A stretch of DNA of 64,000 nt from Tetragonia tetragonoides (taxonomy: Eukaryota > Streptophyta > Magnoliopsida > Caryophyllales > Aizoaceae), in contig CM076147.1 in NCBI GenBank assembly GCA_038025085.1, positions 27,567,001 through 27,631,000 on the forward strand, read 5' to 3'. Of this stretch, positions 24,184-37,296 are shown one piece after another. The position numbers and the translations under genes are program-made. The notes beneath the pieces were generated by a model, which saw only the letters and a program-made list of their open reading frames with translations, was not told where the DNA came from and did no database searches. How positions within the stretch are numbered: the stretch's first letter is position 1; the number at the start of each line of letters is the position of its first letter.

Positions 24184-24449
24184 TTCTACCCTCCTTAAAA
24201 GAAGTTTCGTCCTGAAACTTGAAACATGAAGTAATCACTTCTCAACGACGAAACGAGTTTACCCATACGAAGGTATAAATCGATTTTAGGACAACGACAA
24301 TGCAATGCGTGTACTACGGTTGTGATCTAGGTCGATTAGCAGTGCAGCATGCAATGCTAGAACATGCAACTCGTGCAAACCGTAAACAAAACACGAAATT
24401 ACTAGGTGTGACATTCTACCCTCCTTAAAAAGGGTTTCGTCCCAAAACT
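24184..24449 (-). other. Doubled polypurine-tract module of copy 2
   Basis: ACATTCTACCCTCCTTAAAA starts both at about 24182 and at 24412, each followed by a GTTTCGTCC word. The outer copy abuts the LTR. The inner one overlaps the end of the chromodomain frame. The arrangement matches 11781-12051 in copy 1. Confidence 0.75.
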
Positions 24450-26431
24450 CCAATGGGATTAGTACCCTCAAGAAAGAGTTCTGGGTACTTCTCGCGCATC
24501 ATAGATTCAGCTTCCCATGTTGCCTCTTCTTGACCATGACGGGACCAAATAACTTTCACAATCGGAACGGTCTTCGTACGAGTCGAGCGCTCTTTGCGAT
24601 CGGTGATCTTGATTGGACGTTCTTCATACGTCAAACTCTCATCAAGTTCGATCGTTTCAGGTTGAACGACATGAGTTGGATCGTGTACGTATCGCTTCAA
24701 TTGAGAGACGTGAAAGACATTGTGGACTTTCTCAAGTTCCACAGGTAAAGCTAGACGATAAGCAACTTCACCAATCCTCTCTAGGATCTCGTAAGGTCCA
24801 ATGTAACGAGGACTTAACTTCCCCTTACGACCAAAACGCATAACACCATTGGTAGGAGATACTCGCAAAAGTACCTTGCTTCCCACCTCAAATTCTTCAG
24901 GTCTACGACCTCTATCTGCATATGATTTCTGGCGATCTTGTGCACTTCGCATCTTCGTCTGAATCACCTTCACAATGTCGACAGTCTGCTGGATCATATC
25001 AGGACCCAAAACTGCAGTCTCGCTAATGTCGTTCCAACATACAGGCGATCTACACTTCCTACCATACAAGGCTTCATATGGCGCTCGATCAATGCTTGAA
25101 TAATAGCTATTGTTGTAAGAAAATTCGATCAACGGAATGTGTTTATCCCACGAACCTTGGTATTCGAGGGCACACGCTCGAAGCATATCCTCTAGAGTCT
25201 GGATTGTCCTTTCCATCTGGCCATCTATTGCAGGATGAAAAGCGGTACTAAACTTCAATTTGCTTCCGAAAGCTTCTTGTAATTTCTGCCAAAAGTTAGA
25301 GAGAAATCTCGAGTCTCTATCAGAAACAATATCTTCAGGTACACCATGAAGTCTCATGACCTCCTTGACGTACGCGTGAGCCAGCTTCTCCATTTCCCAC
25401 GTGTCGTGCATAGGGATAAATCTCGCGACCTTCGTCAAACGATCCACAACCACCCAAATGGCGTTGTTCTTCTTCTGTGTCAGAGGTAAACCCATGACAA
25501 AATCCATAGAAATCGAATTCCATTTCCAAGTAGGAACTTCCAGTGATTCTACCATTCCACCTGGTGTTTTGTGCTCGATCTTGACCTTCTGACATGTCAA
25601 ACATTTAGCCACAAACTCAGCGACTACTTGTTTCATGCCTTTCCACCAGAACACTTGGCGAATATCTTTGTAAAGTTTATCTCCACCAGGATATACAGAA
25701 TACGGTGTACTATGAGCTTCACCCAGAATCTGACTTTTGATATCTGGGTCATTGGGTACGCAAACACGTTCTCGAAATCTCATAATTCCATCTTGGCCCA
25801 AAGTGAAGTCCTCGGACCTACCCTCGTCTTTGTGGTTTAGAATCCGCTGAAGATCCTCATCACGACTTTGTTTATCTTTGATCTCTTCAAGCAGTGTTGG
25901 TTGAACAGTCATATGTGCTAAGGTACATTGAACGTCACCTTCAAACACAATGTCCACCTTGAGACTTTGCAAGTCACGTATGATTTCCTTAGGAAGCACT
26001 AAAGCAGTGTTTAACGAATGTCGAGTCTTCCTACTCAAAGTATCAGCGACTACGTTTGCTTTACCCTCATGGTACTGGATATCAATGTCGTACTCCGTCA
26101 GAAGTTCTAGCAATTTTCTTTGGCACATGTTCAACTCTTTCTGCATAAAGATATACTTGAGACTCTTGTGATCAGTAAATATCTTGACTGCGGAACCATA
26201 CAGGTAAAGTCGCCAAATCTTCAACGAAAGTACAATAGCAGCAAGTTCTAGATCGTGCGTAGGATAGTTTTCTTCATGCTTCTTTAGTTGTCGTGAGGCA
26301 TAAGCCACGACCCTTCCATGTTGCATCAGGACACACCCTAAGTCATGCTTAGACGCGTCACTGTAGACCTCATATCCTTCTGTTCCTAACGGCAATGTCA
26401 AAATAGGTGCACTTGTAAGACGTTTCTTCAA
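24425..26431 (-). CDS. Tekay RNase H, integrase and chromodomain (open frame, 668 codons)
   Basis: This frame is intact although the upstream parts of the polyprotein are broken. In order: RNase H ([49 protein letters not shown], roughly residues 20-160); the integrase zinc-finger region ending CLTCQKVKIEH (about 290); and the integrase core with SMDFVMGLP (about 325), VSDRDSRF (about 390) and the ERTIQTLED glutamate (about 430). The GPY-like C-terminus has YIGPYEILERIGEVAYRL. A CR-type chromodomain (YEERPIKITDRKERS to ATWEAESMMREKYPELF) ends the frame. Integrase would insert the DNA copy, and the chromodomain may steer it to chromatin. The first Met is probably not a natural start, because a frameshift separates it from RT. 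Confidence 0.9.
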   Translation of the reverse strand: MKKRLTSAPILTLPLGTEGYEVYSDASKHDLGCVLMQHGRVVAYASRQLKKHEENYPTHDLELAAIVLSLKIWRLYLYGSAVKIFTDHKSLKYIFMQKELNMCQRKLLELLTEYDIDIQYHEGKANVVADTLSRKTRHSLNTALVLPKEIIRDLQSLKVDIVFEGDVQCTLAHMTVQPTLLEEIKDKQSRDEDLQRILNHKDEGRSEDFTLGQDGIMRFRERVCVPNDPDIKSQILGEAHSTPYSVYPGGDKLYKDIRQVFWWKGMKQVVAEFVAKCLTCQKVKIEHKTPGGMVESLEVPTWKWNSISMDFVMGLPLTQKKNNAIWVVVDRLTKVARFIPMHDTWEMEKLAHAYVKEVMRLHGVPEDIVSDRDSRFLSNFWQKLQEAFGSKLKFSTAFHPAIDGQMERTIQTLEDMLRACALEYQGSWDKHIPLIEFSYNNSYYSSIDRAPYEALYGRKCRSPVCWNDISETAVLGPDMIQQTVDIVKVIQTKMRSAQDRQKSYADRGRRPEEFEVGSKVLLRVSPTNGVMRFGRKGKLSPRYIGPYEILERIGEVAYRLALPVELEKVHNVFHVSQLKRYVHDPTHVVQPETIELDESLTYEERPIKITDRKERSTRTKTVPIVKVIWSRHGQEEATWEAESMMREKYPELFLEGTNPIGVLGRNPF

Positions 26432-27554
26432 CTCTTAGAAAGCAGTCTCACACTTTCATCAAATTCGTGATTGGCTGCGCAATCTTTGAGAAACCTTCTA
26501 CAAATCGTCTATAATATCAAGCAAGTCCAAGAAAACTTCAAACTTCGATCATGGTCGTTGGTCTTGGCCAATCTGTAACAGCTTGAATCTTCTCTAGATC
26601 TACGGCCACTCCATCCTTAGACACCACGTGTCCTAAGAAAGATACCGTGTCTAACCAAAACTCACACTTAGACAACTTAGCGTAAAGTTGATGTCTTCGC
26701 AGAATCTCAAAAATAGTACGTAGGTGTTGCTCATGCTCCTCGGCGTTCTTCGAGTAAACCAGAATATCATCGATAAAGACTACAACAAACTGGCCTAGGT
26801 AAGGCTGGAACGTACGGTTCATCAAGTCCATAAACTTTGCAGGCGCATTTGTCAACCCAAATGGCATCACAGTGAACTCGTAGTGCCCATACCTCGTCCT
26901 AAACGCTGTCTTCGCAATATCAGGCTCAGAGATCCTCAACTGATGGTATCCTAATCGCAGGTCTATATTTGAGAAAATTGACGCACCACGCAGTTGATCA
27001 AACAGATCGTCAATTCAGGAAAGTGGGTATCTATTCTTGATCGTAATCTTGTTTAACTCGCGGTAGTCAATGCACAGTCTCATACTACCATCCTTCTTCC
27101 GTACAAACAAAACAGGAGCACCCCAAGGCGATACACTCGGACGTATGTATCCCTTTTATAACAAATCCTCAAGTTGTGTTTTCAGTTTCTTCATTTCAGC
27201 AGGTGCCATACGATACGGTGTTTTTGAAATTGGTGCAGAACCTGGAGAAAGCTCGATCGTAAAGTCGATAATGCGTTGTGGAGGCATTCCGGGAATCTCT
27301 TCGGGAAAAACGTCAGCGTACCCGAAAACTACAGGGATAGGCTGCGGAGCTTCCGTCTCGCGACTAGTATCCACCACATGACAAAGGTAAATCGCTTCAC
27401 CCTTAGTCACGCACTCTTTAACCTTCATAGTAGCCATCACCTTCAACTTAGGCTTGACTAGTACTCCTCGGTAAATGATCCTCTTACCTTTAGGTCCTCG
27501 CAAAGAAACACGTTGTTCAAAGCACTCTAACTTAGCCTTATACTGGCTAACCAA
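26432..27554 (-). pseudogene. Tekay reverse transcriptase (three breaks)
   Basis: The RT N-terminal part at 27156-27554 has FTIELSPGSAPISKTPYRMA and AEMKKLKTQLEDLL. It ends at a TAA near 27155 where the family has a codon for an acidic residue. A TGA near 27016 replaces a codon in the following motif. The catalytic region at 26538-26939 is well preserved ([34 protein letters not shown]). IDD is the usual Gypsy form of the YVDD box. A frame change between 26538 and 26431 separates it from RNase H. It is non-functional as a polyprotein. Confidence 0.9.
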
Positions 27555-27943
27555 TCCATTCCCAATATCACATCAAAGTCCTTCAAATCCATCTGAATCA
27601 AATCCGCGGGTAAATCAGAACCAGCTATCCTAATCGGACACTTTTCATACAACGCTTTACAATTAGCAATCGATCCATCTGGCATCCTCATATTTGCACT
27701 ATACACAGAACTAGGTTCTAATCCTATCTTAGATGCAAAGCACTTAGAAAGTACAGAATGCGTCGCACCACTATCAAACAAAACAAAAGCGGGAAAAGAA
27801 TGAACAGGAAAAGTACCAGCGATCACATTCGGGTTTGCTTCTGCTTCATTGTGATTCATCACAAAGATTCTACCATTAACCCCTCTATTGTTGTTGTTCG
27901 GCGCGGGATTAGCAGTAGCAAGAGCTTGAACTTGGTTGTTCAC
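27527..27943 (-). pseudogene. Tekay aspartic protease and gag tail
   Basis: The key motif is VLFDSGATHSVLS, the retroviral-type aspartic protease signature with DSG intact. ILGMDWLAS follows, the flap-to-core motif of plant Gypsy proteases. Upstream is an Asn-rich linker. It shares a frame with gag (28085-28717) apart from one TGA stop, and is in a different frame from RT, so a frameshift lies near 27530-27550. The enzyme would cleave the polyprotein. Here it could only be made as a fragment. Confidence 0.88.
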
Positions 27944-28084
27944 GGCAGGAGCAGCATTGTTGCGGTTGTTGTTGTTGTTGTAACCCCCGTTTCCACGATA
28001 GTTACCACCATTACCACGATAGCCATTGTTATTCCCACCACGATTGTAGTTGTTATCGCGGTTATGCCCATTACCATTCCTACC

Positions 28085-29052
28085 TCAGCTCCAACATTCA
28101 GAAGCTTTATGACCTGGTTTGTTGCACTCATAGCATTCCAACACGTCACCTCGACAGTTCTTACCGGCATGCGTCTTGTTACAGCGAGTACAAGGCGTAT
28201 TCCTTCTGGCCATTATCGTAGCTCGATGACTATTCGAGTCACGATTTCTATTCGCATTGTGGTTCTGACCACCTTGGTAGCTGTTGTTGCCATTCGGTCT
28301 TGGCCTCTTGTCGCCGTTATTCGATTGCGATGGATTGCCTTCGTCGCGCTTGTTCTTTCCCAAATGCGTGTCACGATGTCCAACAATCCTCTCCTGGTTC
28401 AGGGCCTTGTTATAAGATTCCTGAAAAGTGTTAGATTGTCCAGCGACAAAATGTTGAATATCCCATTTCAGTCCGTCCTCGAACCTTTCGATTCGCTCAG
28501 CTTCAGTTGTCAGCAGATTAGGAGCAAATATAGCAAGCTCATTGAACTTGCCAGCATACTCGGCCACAGACAGCTTGTCTTGGCTTAACCCTTCAAACTC
28601 ACGCTGCTTCAGGCGTCGTAGAGCACTAGGATAAAATCTAGCACAAATGGCTACCTTAAAACGATCCCAATTAAAGTTCGGCGTTGCAAGCAAACAGTTC
28701 GCACATCGTTCCACCACTTGTTAGCTTCGCCCTTCAGATAGTACGTTGCAGAGCTAACTTTCATGTTGTTAGGCCGATTTGTAGCCAGAAATAACTTCTC
28801 GAACTCGATGATCCAAGTCTCCAGCTTTGTTGGATCGGCACCAACTTCGAACGTAGGAGGTTTAAGAGCGTCAAAATCTCGGAAACTACGCGCTGCAGAG
28901 GCTTGTGCGGTTTCCATCTCTTCTTGGCGTGCCATTTGTCGTGCCATGATCTCGACCACATCGGTCAGACCATCCTCGAGTCTAGCGATTCTATCGGCGT
29001 TGGTTGTCATTTCGCGAATCTGAGAATATAAAAGTAATGGTATGAACACCAT
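28085..29052 (-). pseudogene. Tekay gag with zinc knuckle
   Basis: It starts at an ATG at 29052 or at the more typical MTTNADRIARL at 29007. The first part holds the gag core (LKPPTFEVGADPTKLETWI, ATYYLKGEANKWW). A frameshift occurs near 28680. The second part continues RFKVAICARFYPSALRRLK and SVAEYAGKFNELA. It ends in Cys-His boxes: CTRCNKTHAGKNC, then the CCHC knuckle CYECNKPGHKASEC, which binds RNA. A TGA at about 28084 follows where the family reads on. Frames running the other way across this region are shadows. Confidence 0.88.
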
Positions 29053-29697
29053 TCACACAATTTGCACATCTCGACCCTTTTGAGGTCTAATTGAGAGAAA
29101 TAGTTTGTAATTGAAACCTTTCTCTTGACATTTAGCATATAGCATATAAGTTACGAAGATCGACCTTACATCGTAGGTCTAAGCAACATACTTGCTTTAT
29201 TGTTCTCAGTTCTCATGCACAATAGTTCGATAGGCATTTAAAACACCTTAGACATGTAGGTTTCACATGAATAGACAAAGTTCATAATGCACATAAAGAG
29301 GCTTCATAATATTTTAGTAGGGCAATAGATAATCACACTTAATCATATTGATATGCTTTAGCACTTGGCTCACAAGAGAGTTGATAATGCTCAACAACGA
29401 TTTTGCCATAAATTCGACATGGATTTCCCATCATGTCACGACGATAAGAGATAGCATTCATGCTTTTGGTCAACCATGAAAATATGTGACAACGACAGTG
29501 ATATAAACAAATCACAACGACTTTCATATAATCAAACGAAATAGTTTTGCAATAAGATAGATTGCAAAAGAAATATGAGTCAAAAATATTTGTTGCTTAG
29601 GCAACCACACCCCATCATCAAACTTGACCACGTAGGGCCATCACAAAAGTGGAATAATGTTTCTAATCAAAACGACTAACTCTAGCCAACAAAATAA

Positions 29698-30720
29698 CTA
29701 AACAACAACTGGGTTTTGCTTCGATCCGAGAGGCGTATCATCATCATCATCCCTCCTTGGCTTCACTTCCCTACATGGAGTGTAAGGATACTCGTCACCT
29801 CTAAACTTTTGAGGCATGAAGCACCTTCTAAAGTTATCCACGAGTTTGCGCTTCTTAGACGAGCAGCTTTCACATATGTCCTTCGGAGCAGGAACTAGGA
29901 CGTGATTTACCTTCCATTCGAACTCAGACAAGCATAACTCATTGCCAACACCTTGAAAAGTCAGCGCCCAACGTTTGCCTTTGCTATACTTTCCATCGTT
30001 GATGTAGCCACTCCTCAATACCACATCATCATACTTCTCCTTGAGACCTCTCCAAGGATGTAGGTTGGGTAAGCCAGCTAGTAAGAGTTCTACCCAGAAA
30101 CCTTGGTGTATCACCGTACGGTTCTCATATTCGTAACGCTCGATCGTAGTGAATGCGCGATTAATGTAGGCACGGATGTCATCTAGCTCAGCATCAGTGG
30201 CAAAGAAAGGCTCCACAGGAGGAGACATATCAGCAGGAGGCGAAGGAGGTACAGAGTTGTTGCCGCTTGCATCACCAATATCCTCTAAGTCTGGCATGCT
30301 AGGTGAATCGGGGACACTAGCTCCATACTCGAAACGCATCTCTAGATCCACAGAGTTAGGCTCAACTCTTGGCTCGTCAGCAGGAGCATCGTCAGCCTCA
30401 GGTTCGGACTCGGTAGGTTCCTCTTCAGAATCAGGATCCTCGTTAGCTTCCAAGTCATGGTTAGGCTCAAGCGGTACGTCATCATCGTGAGCATCATGCG
30501 CGGGTTGATCCACCTCGAGCTCGTGCGCGCCATTGCCGTAGGCCTCGGGCTCGGGTACGGCCTCGTCATGCGTTGGCTCGCTATCGGAAATGTCTACGTA
30601 TTCCACCTCGTTCTCGGGTACAACGATCATCGCTCGCGATTTTCTACCTCTATAGTCGATTTCATCGCGGTCAATCAAGTAATTGCCATCTACAAAAGGG
30701 CAATCAAACAATAAGAGCAT
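29698..30720 (-). CDS. Extra 340-codon ORF between primer site and gag of the Tekay element
   Basis: An ATG at 30720, preceded by an in-frame TAA, opens 340 codons on the element's sense strand. The start is about 140 bases after the primer site, and the stop is about 650 bases before gag. The N-terminal half (about residues 35-170) is very acidic and proline-rich (DISDSEPTHDEAVPEPEAYG, DPDSEEEPTESEPEADD). The C-terminal half looks folded: YINRAFTTIERYEYENRTV, WVELLLAGLPNLHPWRGLK, and a CESCSSKKRKLVDNFRRC segment with two Cys pairs and a basic patch (a possible nuclear signal). I recognise no domain. Canonical Tekay elements are usually drawn without such an ORF. It could be element-encoded or a captured host exon. 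No disabling stop is seen, unlike the gag-pol next to it. Confidence 0.65.
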   Translation of the reverse strand: MLLLFDCPFVDGNYLIDRDEIDYRGRKSRAMIVVPENEVEYVDISDSEPTHDEAVPEPEAYGNGAHELEVDQPAHDAHDDDVPLEPNHDLEANEDPDSEEEPTESEPEADDAPADEPRVEPNSVDLEMRFEYGASVPDSPSMPDLEDIGDASGNNSVPPSPPADMSPPVEPFFATDAELDDIRAYINRAFTTIERYEYENRTVIHQGFWVELLLAGLPNLHPWRGLKEKYDDVVLRSGYINDGKYSKGKRWALTFQGVGNELCLSEFEWKVNHVLVPAPKDICESCSSKKRKLVDNFRRCFMPQKFRGDEYPYTPCREVKPRRDDDDDTPLGSKQNPVVV

Positions 30721-30862
30721 TTAAATTACAATTAAGGTGATTTCAAGTAATTCCTAGCTTCTAGGACTACTACACTCAACGACTTTAATTATATTTTATT
30801 TTCCCATAATGAAACTAATCTTTATTACTTCATTTATTAAACCTATGCAACCTTTTAACCTA

Positions 30863-30876
30863 GGGCTCTGATACCA
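30863..30876 (-). promoter_or_regulatory. Tekay primer-binding site (initiator Met-tRNA)
   Basis: The minus strand reads TGGTATCAGAGCCC, starting two bases inside the LTR edge at 30879. It complements the 3' end of initiator methionine tRNA. Confidence 0.93.
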
Positions 30877-30878
30877 TT

Positions 30879-32531
30879 TGTAACACCCCCGAATTCGCAA
30901 TGATTTCCAGGGATTTATCGACGTCGCTGTCCACGACTCGACACCACCGAATCGTCACGAACCCAGGGGAATGCTACTGCAACATTTATCGCTAAGGAGT
31001 AAATGCTAAGCAGAAAGGAAAACTAGGTATCAAAGGAAGCATCTAAACAAATTAAACATAAATATCAGAGTTGTCTATCCAGCGGTCTTAAGTCCATTAT
31101 AGTTTTATTACAACTTTGCCTTCAAGGGCACAAACCAAAGTCCCAAATAATCCAAGGTAACCAATAAATCCATAGTTCTAAACAAACAGCCCACATTCAA
31201 CCTTCTAGCAAACCGTCCTCACTCAGCTACACCTGCACTTTGATTTCCGTGACGGAAACAAGGTACAGAAGAAAAAGAGAAGAAACAAAAGAAAACAAAA
31301 ATCAGATAAACTGAATAAACGCCGTCCATACCCAGTAAAAACACTTTCGCAAACCTTACCTGGGTTTTAGAAGAATCATTGAAATTCATTTGCATGCACA
31401 AGTAGTCATACAATCAAGCACACGCATACTCGATATTCAATTACATGCAATTCTTGCTTTAGTGATCATTCGAACACAAATAGATAAACCATCTTGATTA
31501 GAGAGATAAGAGAGAAAATAGAACAGCGATTACCCATACTGTTCATAGATAGATATAGACATGACATGGACTTACGCTAGTGTATACTCACACTACCTCT
31601 AACATAATAATCGATATGTAGAGAATTAAACAATGAGGAATGATCCGTCCCGAACACACTGCGAGGTATCCATAAAAGTAACTTGGGAATCACGCATCCC
31701 TAGACTACATCACATAGATAAGTCTCGATAGCTCGTCTACTCCTAGGGATCCATTAGGAGTCTTATTCTCATTTAATTCAATTCACATACCTGCATTGAT
31801 TGACCTAGTGGTACAACGAGACCACGACATACTACTTCGTTTCATGCTCATGATAATGAATAATAATAACGACGATTACGACACAAGGGCATATTAACAA
31901 TAGTCATGCTCATATATGTCTAACGAAATTTCGGCAGCACTTCGGCAGTAAATCAAGATATCCAAAAATTACACTTTCACAAATAAACCATCCAATATAA
32001 TAGTAGGTGCTCATTAGCACTCAATAATATCCCATTCCAAATAGCACATATTATTATATCATAATAATATTAGAAATTCAGCATCGCCATGATTAAACAT
32101 TAATTAGCATATGAACTAATTAATTAACAAAACTTTATAAACTTATCATACTCAATATAAATCATATTTACAGCGAAGAATATATTTCAAATTCCATAAT
32201 TAACGACGATATAATTTAATCATGTTTCGCATATTAAATTCACAATAATAATCAATTAGCACATAACACATCAAAATAGTTTTGATGGGGCTTTGGAAAG
32301 AGGTAGGTACAATCGCTTACCTAACAAACGCTCACTAAACAGTAGGTAACTTGGCTAATCACAACCCGATCACGCTTGTCCGTTTGGTCCTAATTAAAAA
32401 CAATTACCGAGACACCAAGCATGGGGACCCACGACCTACCCCATCACCAAGACCACCACCCACCGACCACCATGGTCGGCGGTGGCTCGCCGGAGCACCG
32501 ACGACGGAGGAGAGAGAGAGTGAGAGAGATC

Positions 32532-32595
<64 letters not shown>

Positions 32596-32645
32596 AAAAA
32601 GAGCGGCTGAGAGGGGGAGGAGCGACGGGCAGGGCCCAGTCGCGT
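30879..32645 (-). repeat. Tekay copy 2, deleted 5' LTR
   Basis: It is collinear with 21550-24183 up to about 32413, where GAGACACCAAGCATGGGG joins sequences that are about 220 bp apart in the other LTR. It then runs to CCCAGTCGCGT at 32645, where homology stops and unrelated DNA begins. Roughly the outer 650 bp are gone. Confidence 0.88.
32534..32591. repeat. (GA)n microsatellite in the LTR
   Basis: About 29 GA units occur at the position that carries CT-rich tracts in the other LTRs of this family, seen here on the opposite strand. Confidence 0.93.
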
Positions 32646-32659
32646 GCAACTTACTTTTT

Positions 32660-34210
32660 ATCATACTTTTTATCATACTGACAATTATAATACTCAATTG
32701 TAATGGGGACATTAGGTGCTCTCATACTCATACATATAAACTTTAATAAAATTGATGACCCAATATAGTGTTTATAAAATGGTCAAGTTATTATTACATT
32801 TAATATTTACATTGAACTTAAAAATCACCATAAATATCATAATAACAAAATAAAAAAGAAAAACAAAAAAAAGTCATATCCATTAAAAATGTGACACATG
32901 TCACATAACCGACGCTCTTACCCAAAATTATATATATATATATATTAGGATTTTACCTGTGCTACGCACGGACGACCAATTTATTACTATATTTTTATAT
33001 TCAAATTAAAATCTGGATTTTTTAAACATTATACATAGGTATATAAAGAATAATAAAAAATAATAATTGGTCGAAATATTACACATATCATACCAGTTAC
33101 CACTCATCATTCTCCTATTAAAAAAAGTAAAATAATATCTATCCCTTGTCACTTAAGTTGCAATTGTACATCATATATATAACTGAATGAATTGTCACTT
33201 CAAAAGTGACCCATGTCATTTTATTTTAAGTATATCCTTACAAATTTAGTGTCTAATCTTTGTTTATACCCTCAAATATGAAACGTAATTAAATATTTAA
33301 CGCTTGTCATATTAACAACGATCATCCCCAGAAATAATAATCAATAATTTTCACGTATACCAACTGATATATATATTTTTTCATCAAACAACCATCGGTT
33401 TGATCATACTATCCCTTAATGTGTATTTCACTATATGCAATCTAAAAGTTGAAAGACTAACCTTCTTTCAATTGGCAAAAAATAGCGACAACTTACCATC
33501 TAGAAGAAGGAAAATTAGTAAATAATTAATCTAAATGTGACATTTGTATGTTACCTGTGCTTATTCCACAAAATTAGTCACATGTGAATTGTCACATAAC
33601 CTGCTCTTATCCCCGCAAATATTAGTCACATATCACCTACCATGTAATACCCACAACTATATTATAACTTGCAAAGGATGACTTTATATGTGACCCTTGT
33701 CACATTACATGCACTTATCCCCGTAAAATTAGGCAAATAAATATTAGTCACATGTTCGTTGTCACATGACATACTATTATCGCCGTATATATTAGTTAAA
33801 TATCAGTTACATATCACCTACCACGTAATACCCTTAATATAAAATAGAATCAAAATGATGACTCTATATGTGACCATTATCACATTACACGCGCTTATCC
33901 CCTAAAATTAGGCAAATATATATTGCCACGTTAAAATACTTTTTTTGTCTACAATTATAAAACTCAATAAAAGTAATTTAATTAAGTGTACTTATACTCA
34001 TAAATATAAATCTTAATAAAATTAATAACCCAATATAGTATTTAAAAAAAGGGTCAAGTATTTAAATAAAGAATTTTATTATGATATTTACATCAAATTA
34101 AATATCATCATGAATACCATAATGACAAAATAAAAAGGGAAAAAAAATACAATTAACCAATAAAAATGTGATACATGTCACATAATCGACGCTCTTACCC
34201 AAAAATATGT
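32660..34210. repeat. Degenerate repeat region with two related 280-bp ends and a Helitron-like hairpin
   Basis: The stretch 32660-32935 and the stretch 33930-34208 resemble each other along their length: ACAATTATAA with ACTCAAT, TAATAAAATTGATGACCCAAT, and near the end ATGTGACACATGTCACATAA with CGACGCTCTTACCC. Between them, 33540-33905 contains two units of about 190 bp with GTCACATGT, CACCTACCACGTAATACCC and CTTATCCCC. At 32945-32975 the minus strand shows the hairpin CCGTGC/GCACAGG, then TAAAATC and CTAA, another possible Helitron terminus. No coding frame is present. Confidence 0.55.
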
Positions 34211-34380
34211 TAGATATATTAGATTAGATTAGATTAGATTAGATTTGATAATTACTCTTTTTTTTTTGGGAGGAAACTTTAATAATTTGATATTGATCCA
34301 CCTACAGAATGCAAGCAGCCCATAATATAAAGGGAAAGCATAAACTTTGGACAAAGAAAGTTTGAGAAACAGAAAGGCCA
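34211..34380. other. Spacer with short ATTAG repeat
   Basis: Four to five copies of TTAGA occur at about 34216-34245, then poly-T, then ordinary sequence leading into the RPL3 promoter. Confidence 0.5.
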
Positions 34381-34381
34381 A

Positions 34382-34484
34382 AGCCCAGCCCAAAGCAGGC
34401 AACCCTAAACATGCGACGGACCGCTCATTTGATTATCACATCAAAAGACCCGTTACTATAAATCACTCTACACTAGGGTTTTAG
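34382..34484 (+). promoter_or_regulatory. RPL3 promoter: site II, telo-box, TATA
   Basis: AGCCCAGCCCA at 34382-34392 is two overlapping reverse copies of the site II motif TGGGCY. AACCCTAAA at 34401-34409 and TAGGGTTTTAG at 34474-34484 are telo-box forms. TATAAAT at 34457-34463 is a good TATA box, placing the transcript start near 34488-34495. Site II plus telo-box is the known combination that drives plant ribosomal protein genes in dividing cells. Its presence here is direct, its function inferred. Confidence 0.75.
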
Positions 34485-34487
34485 CTG

Positions 34488-37296
<2,809 letters not shown>

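Larger units (their letters stand above)
21550..32645 (-). mobile_element. Tekay-type Ty3/Gypsy chromovirus, copy 2 (near full length)
   Basis: Read on the minus strand: 5' LTR remnant (30879-32645), initiator-Met primer site (30863-30876), an extra ORF (29698-30720), gag (28085-29052), protease and RT (26538-27943), then RNase H, integrase and chromodomain (24425-26431). Doubled purine tracts and the 3' LTR (21550-24183) follow. RT before integrase and the chromodomain place it in the Gypsy chromoviruses. It is inserted in a Helitron-like unit. The right LTR has an internal deletion near 32413 and is truncated at 32645, so no target duplication remains. Confidence 0.92.

Noticed and set aside
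27758..28588. A 276-codon plus-strand open frame
   Set aside because: It lies antisense to the Tekay gag zinc-knuckle region, and its valine- and threonine-rich pattern is the shadow of the Asn/Gly-rich gag tail.
30176..30569. Ser-rich plus-strand frame of 104 codons and a minus-strand 75-codon frame
   Set aside because: They are shadows of the acidic part of the 340-codon ORF, caused by its biased codons.
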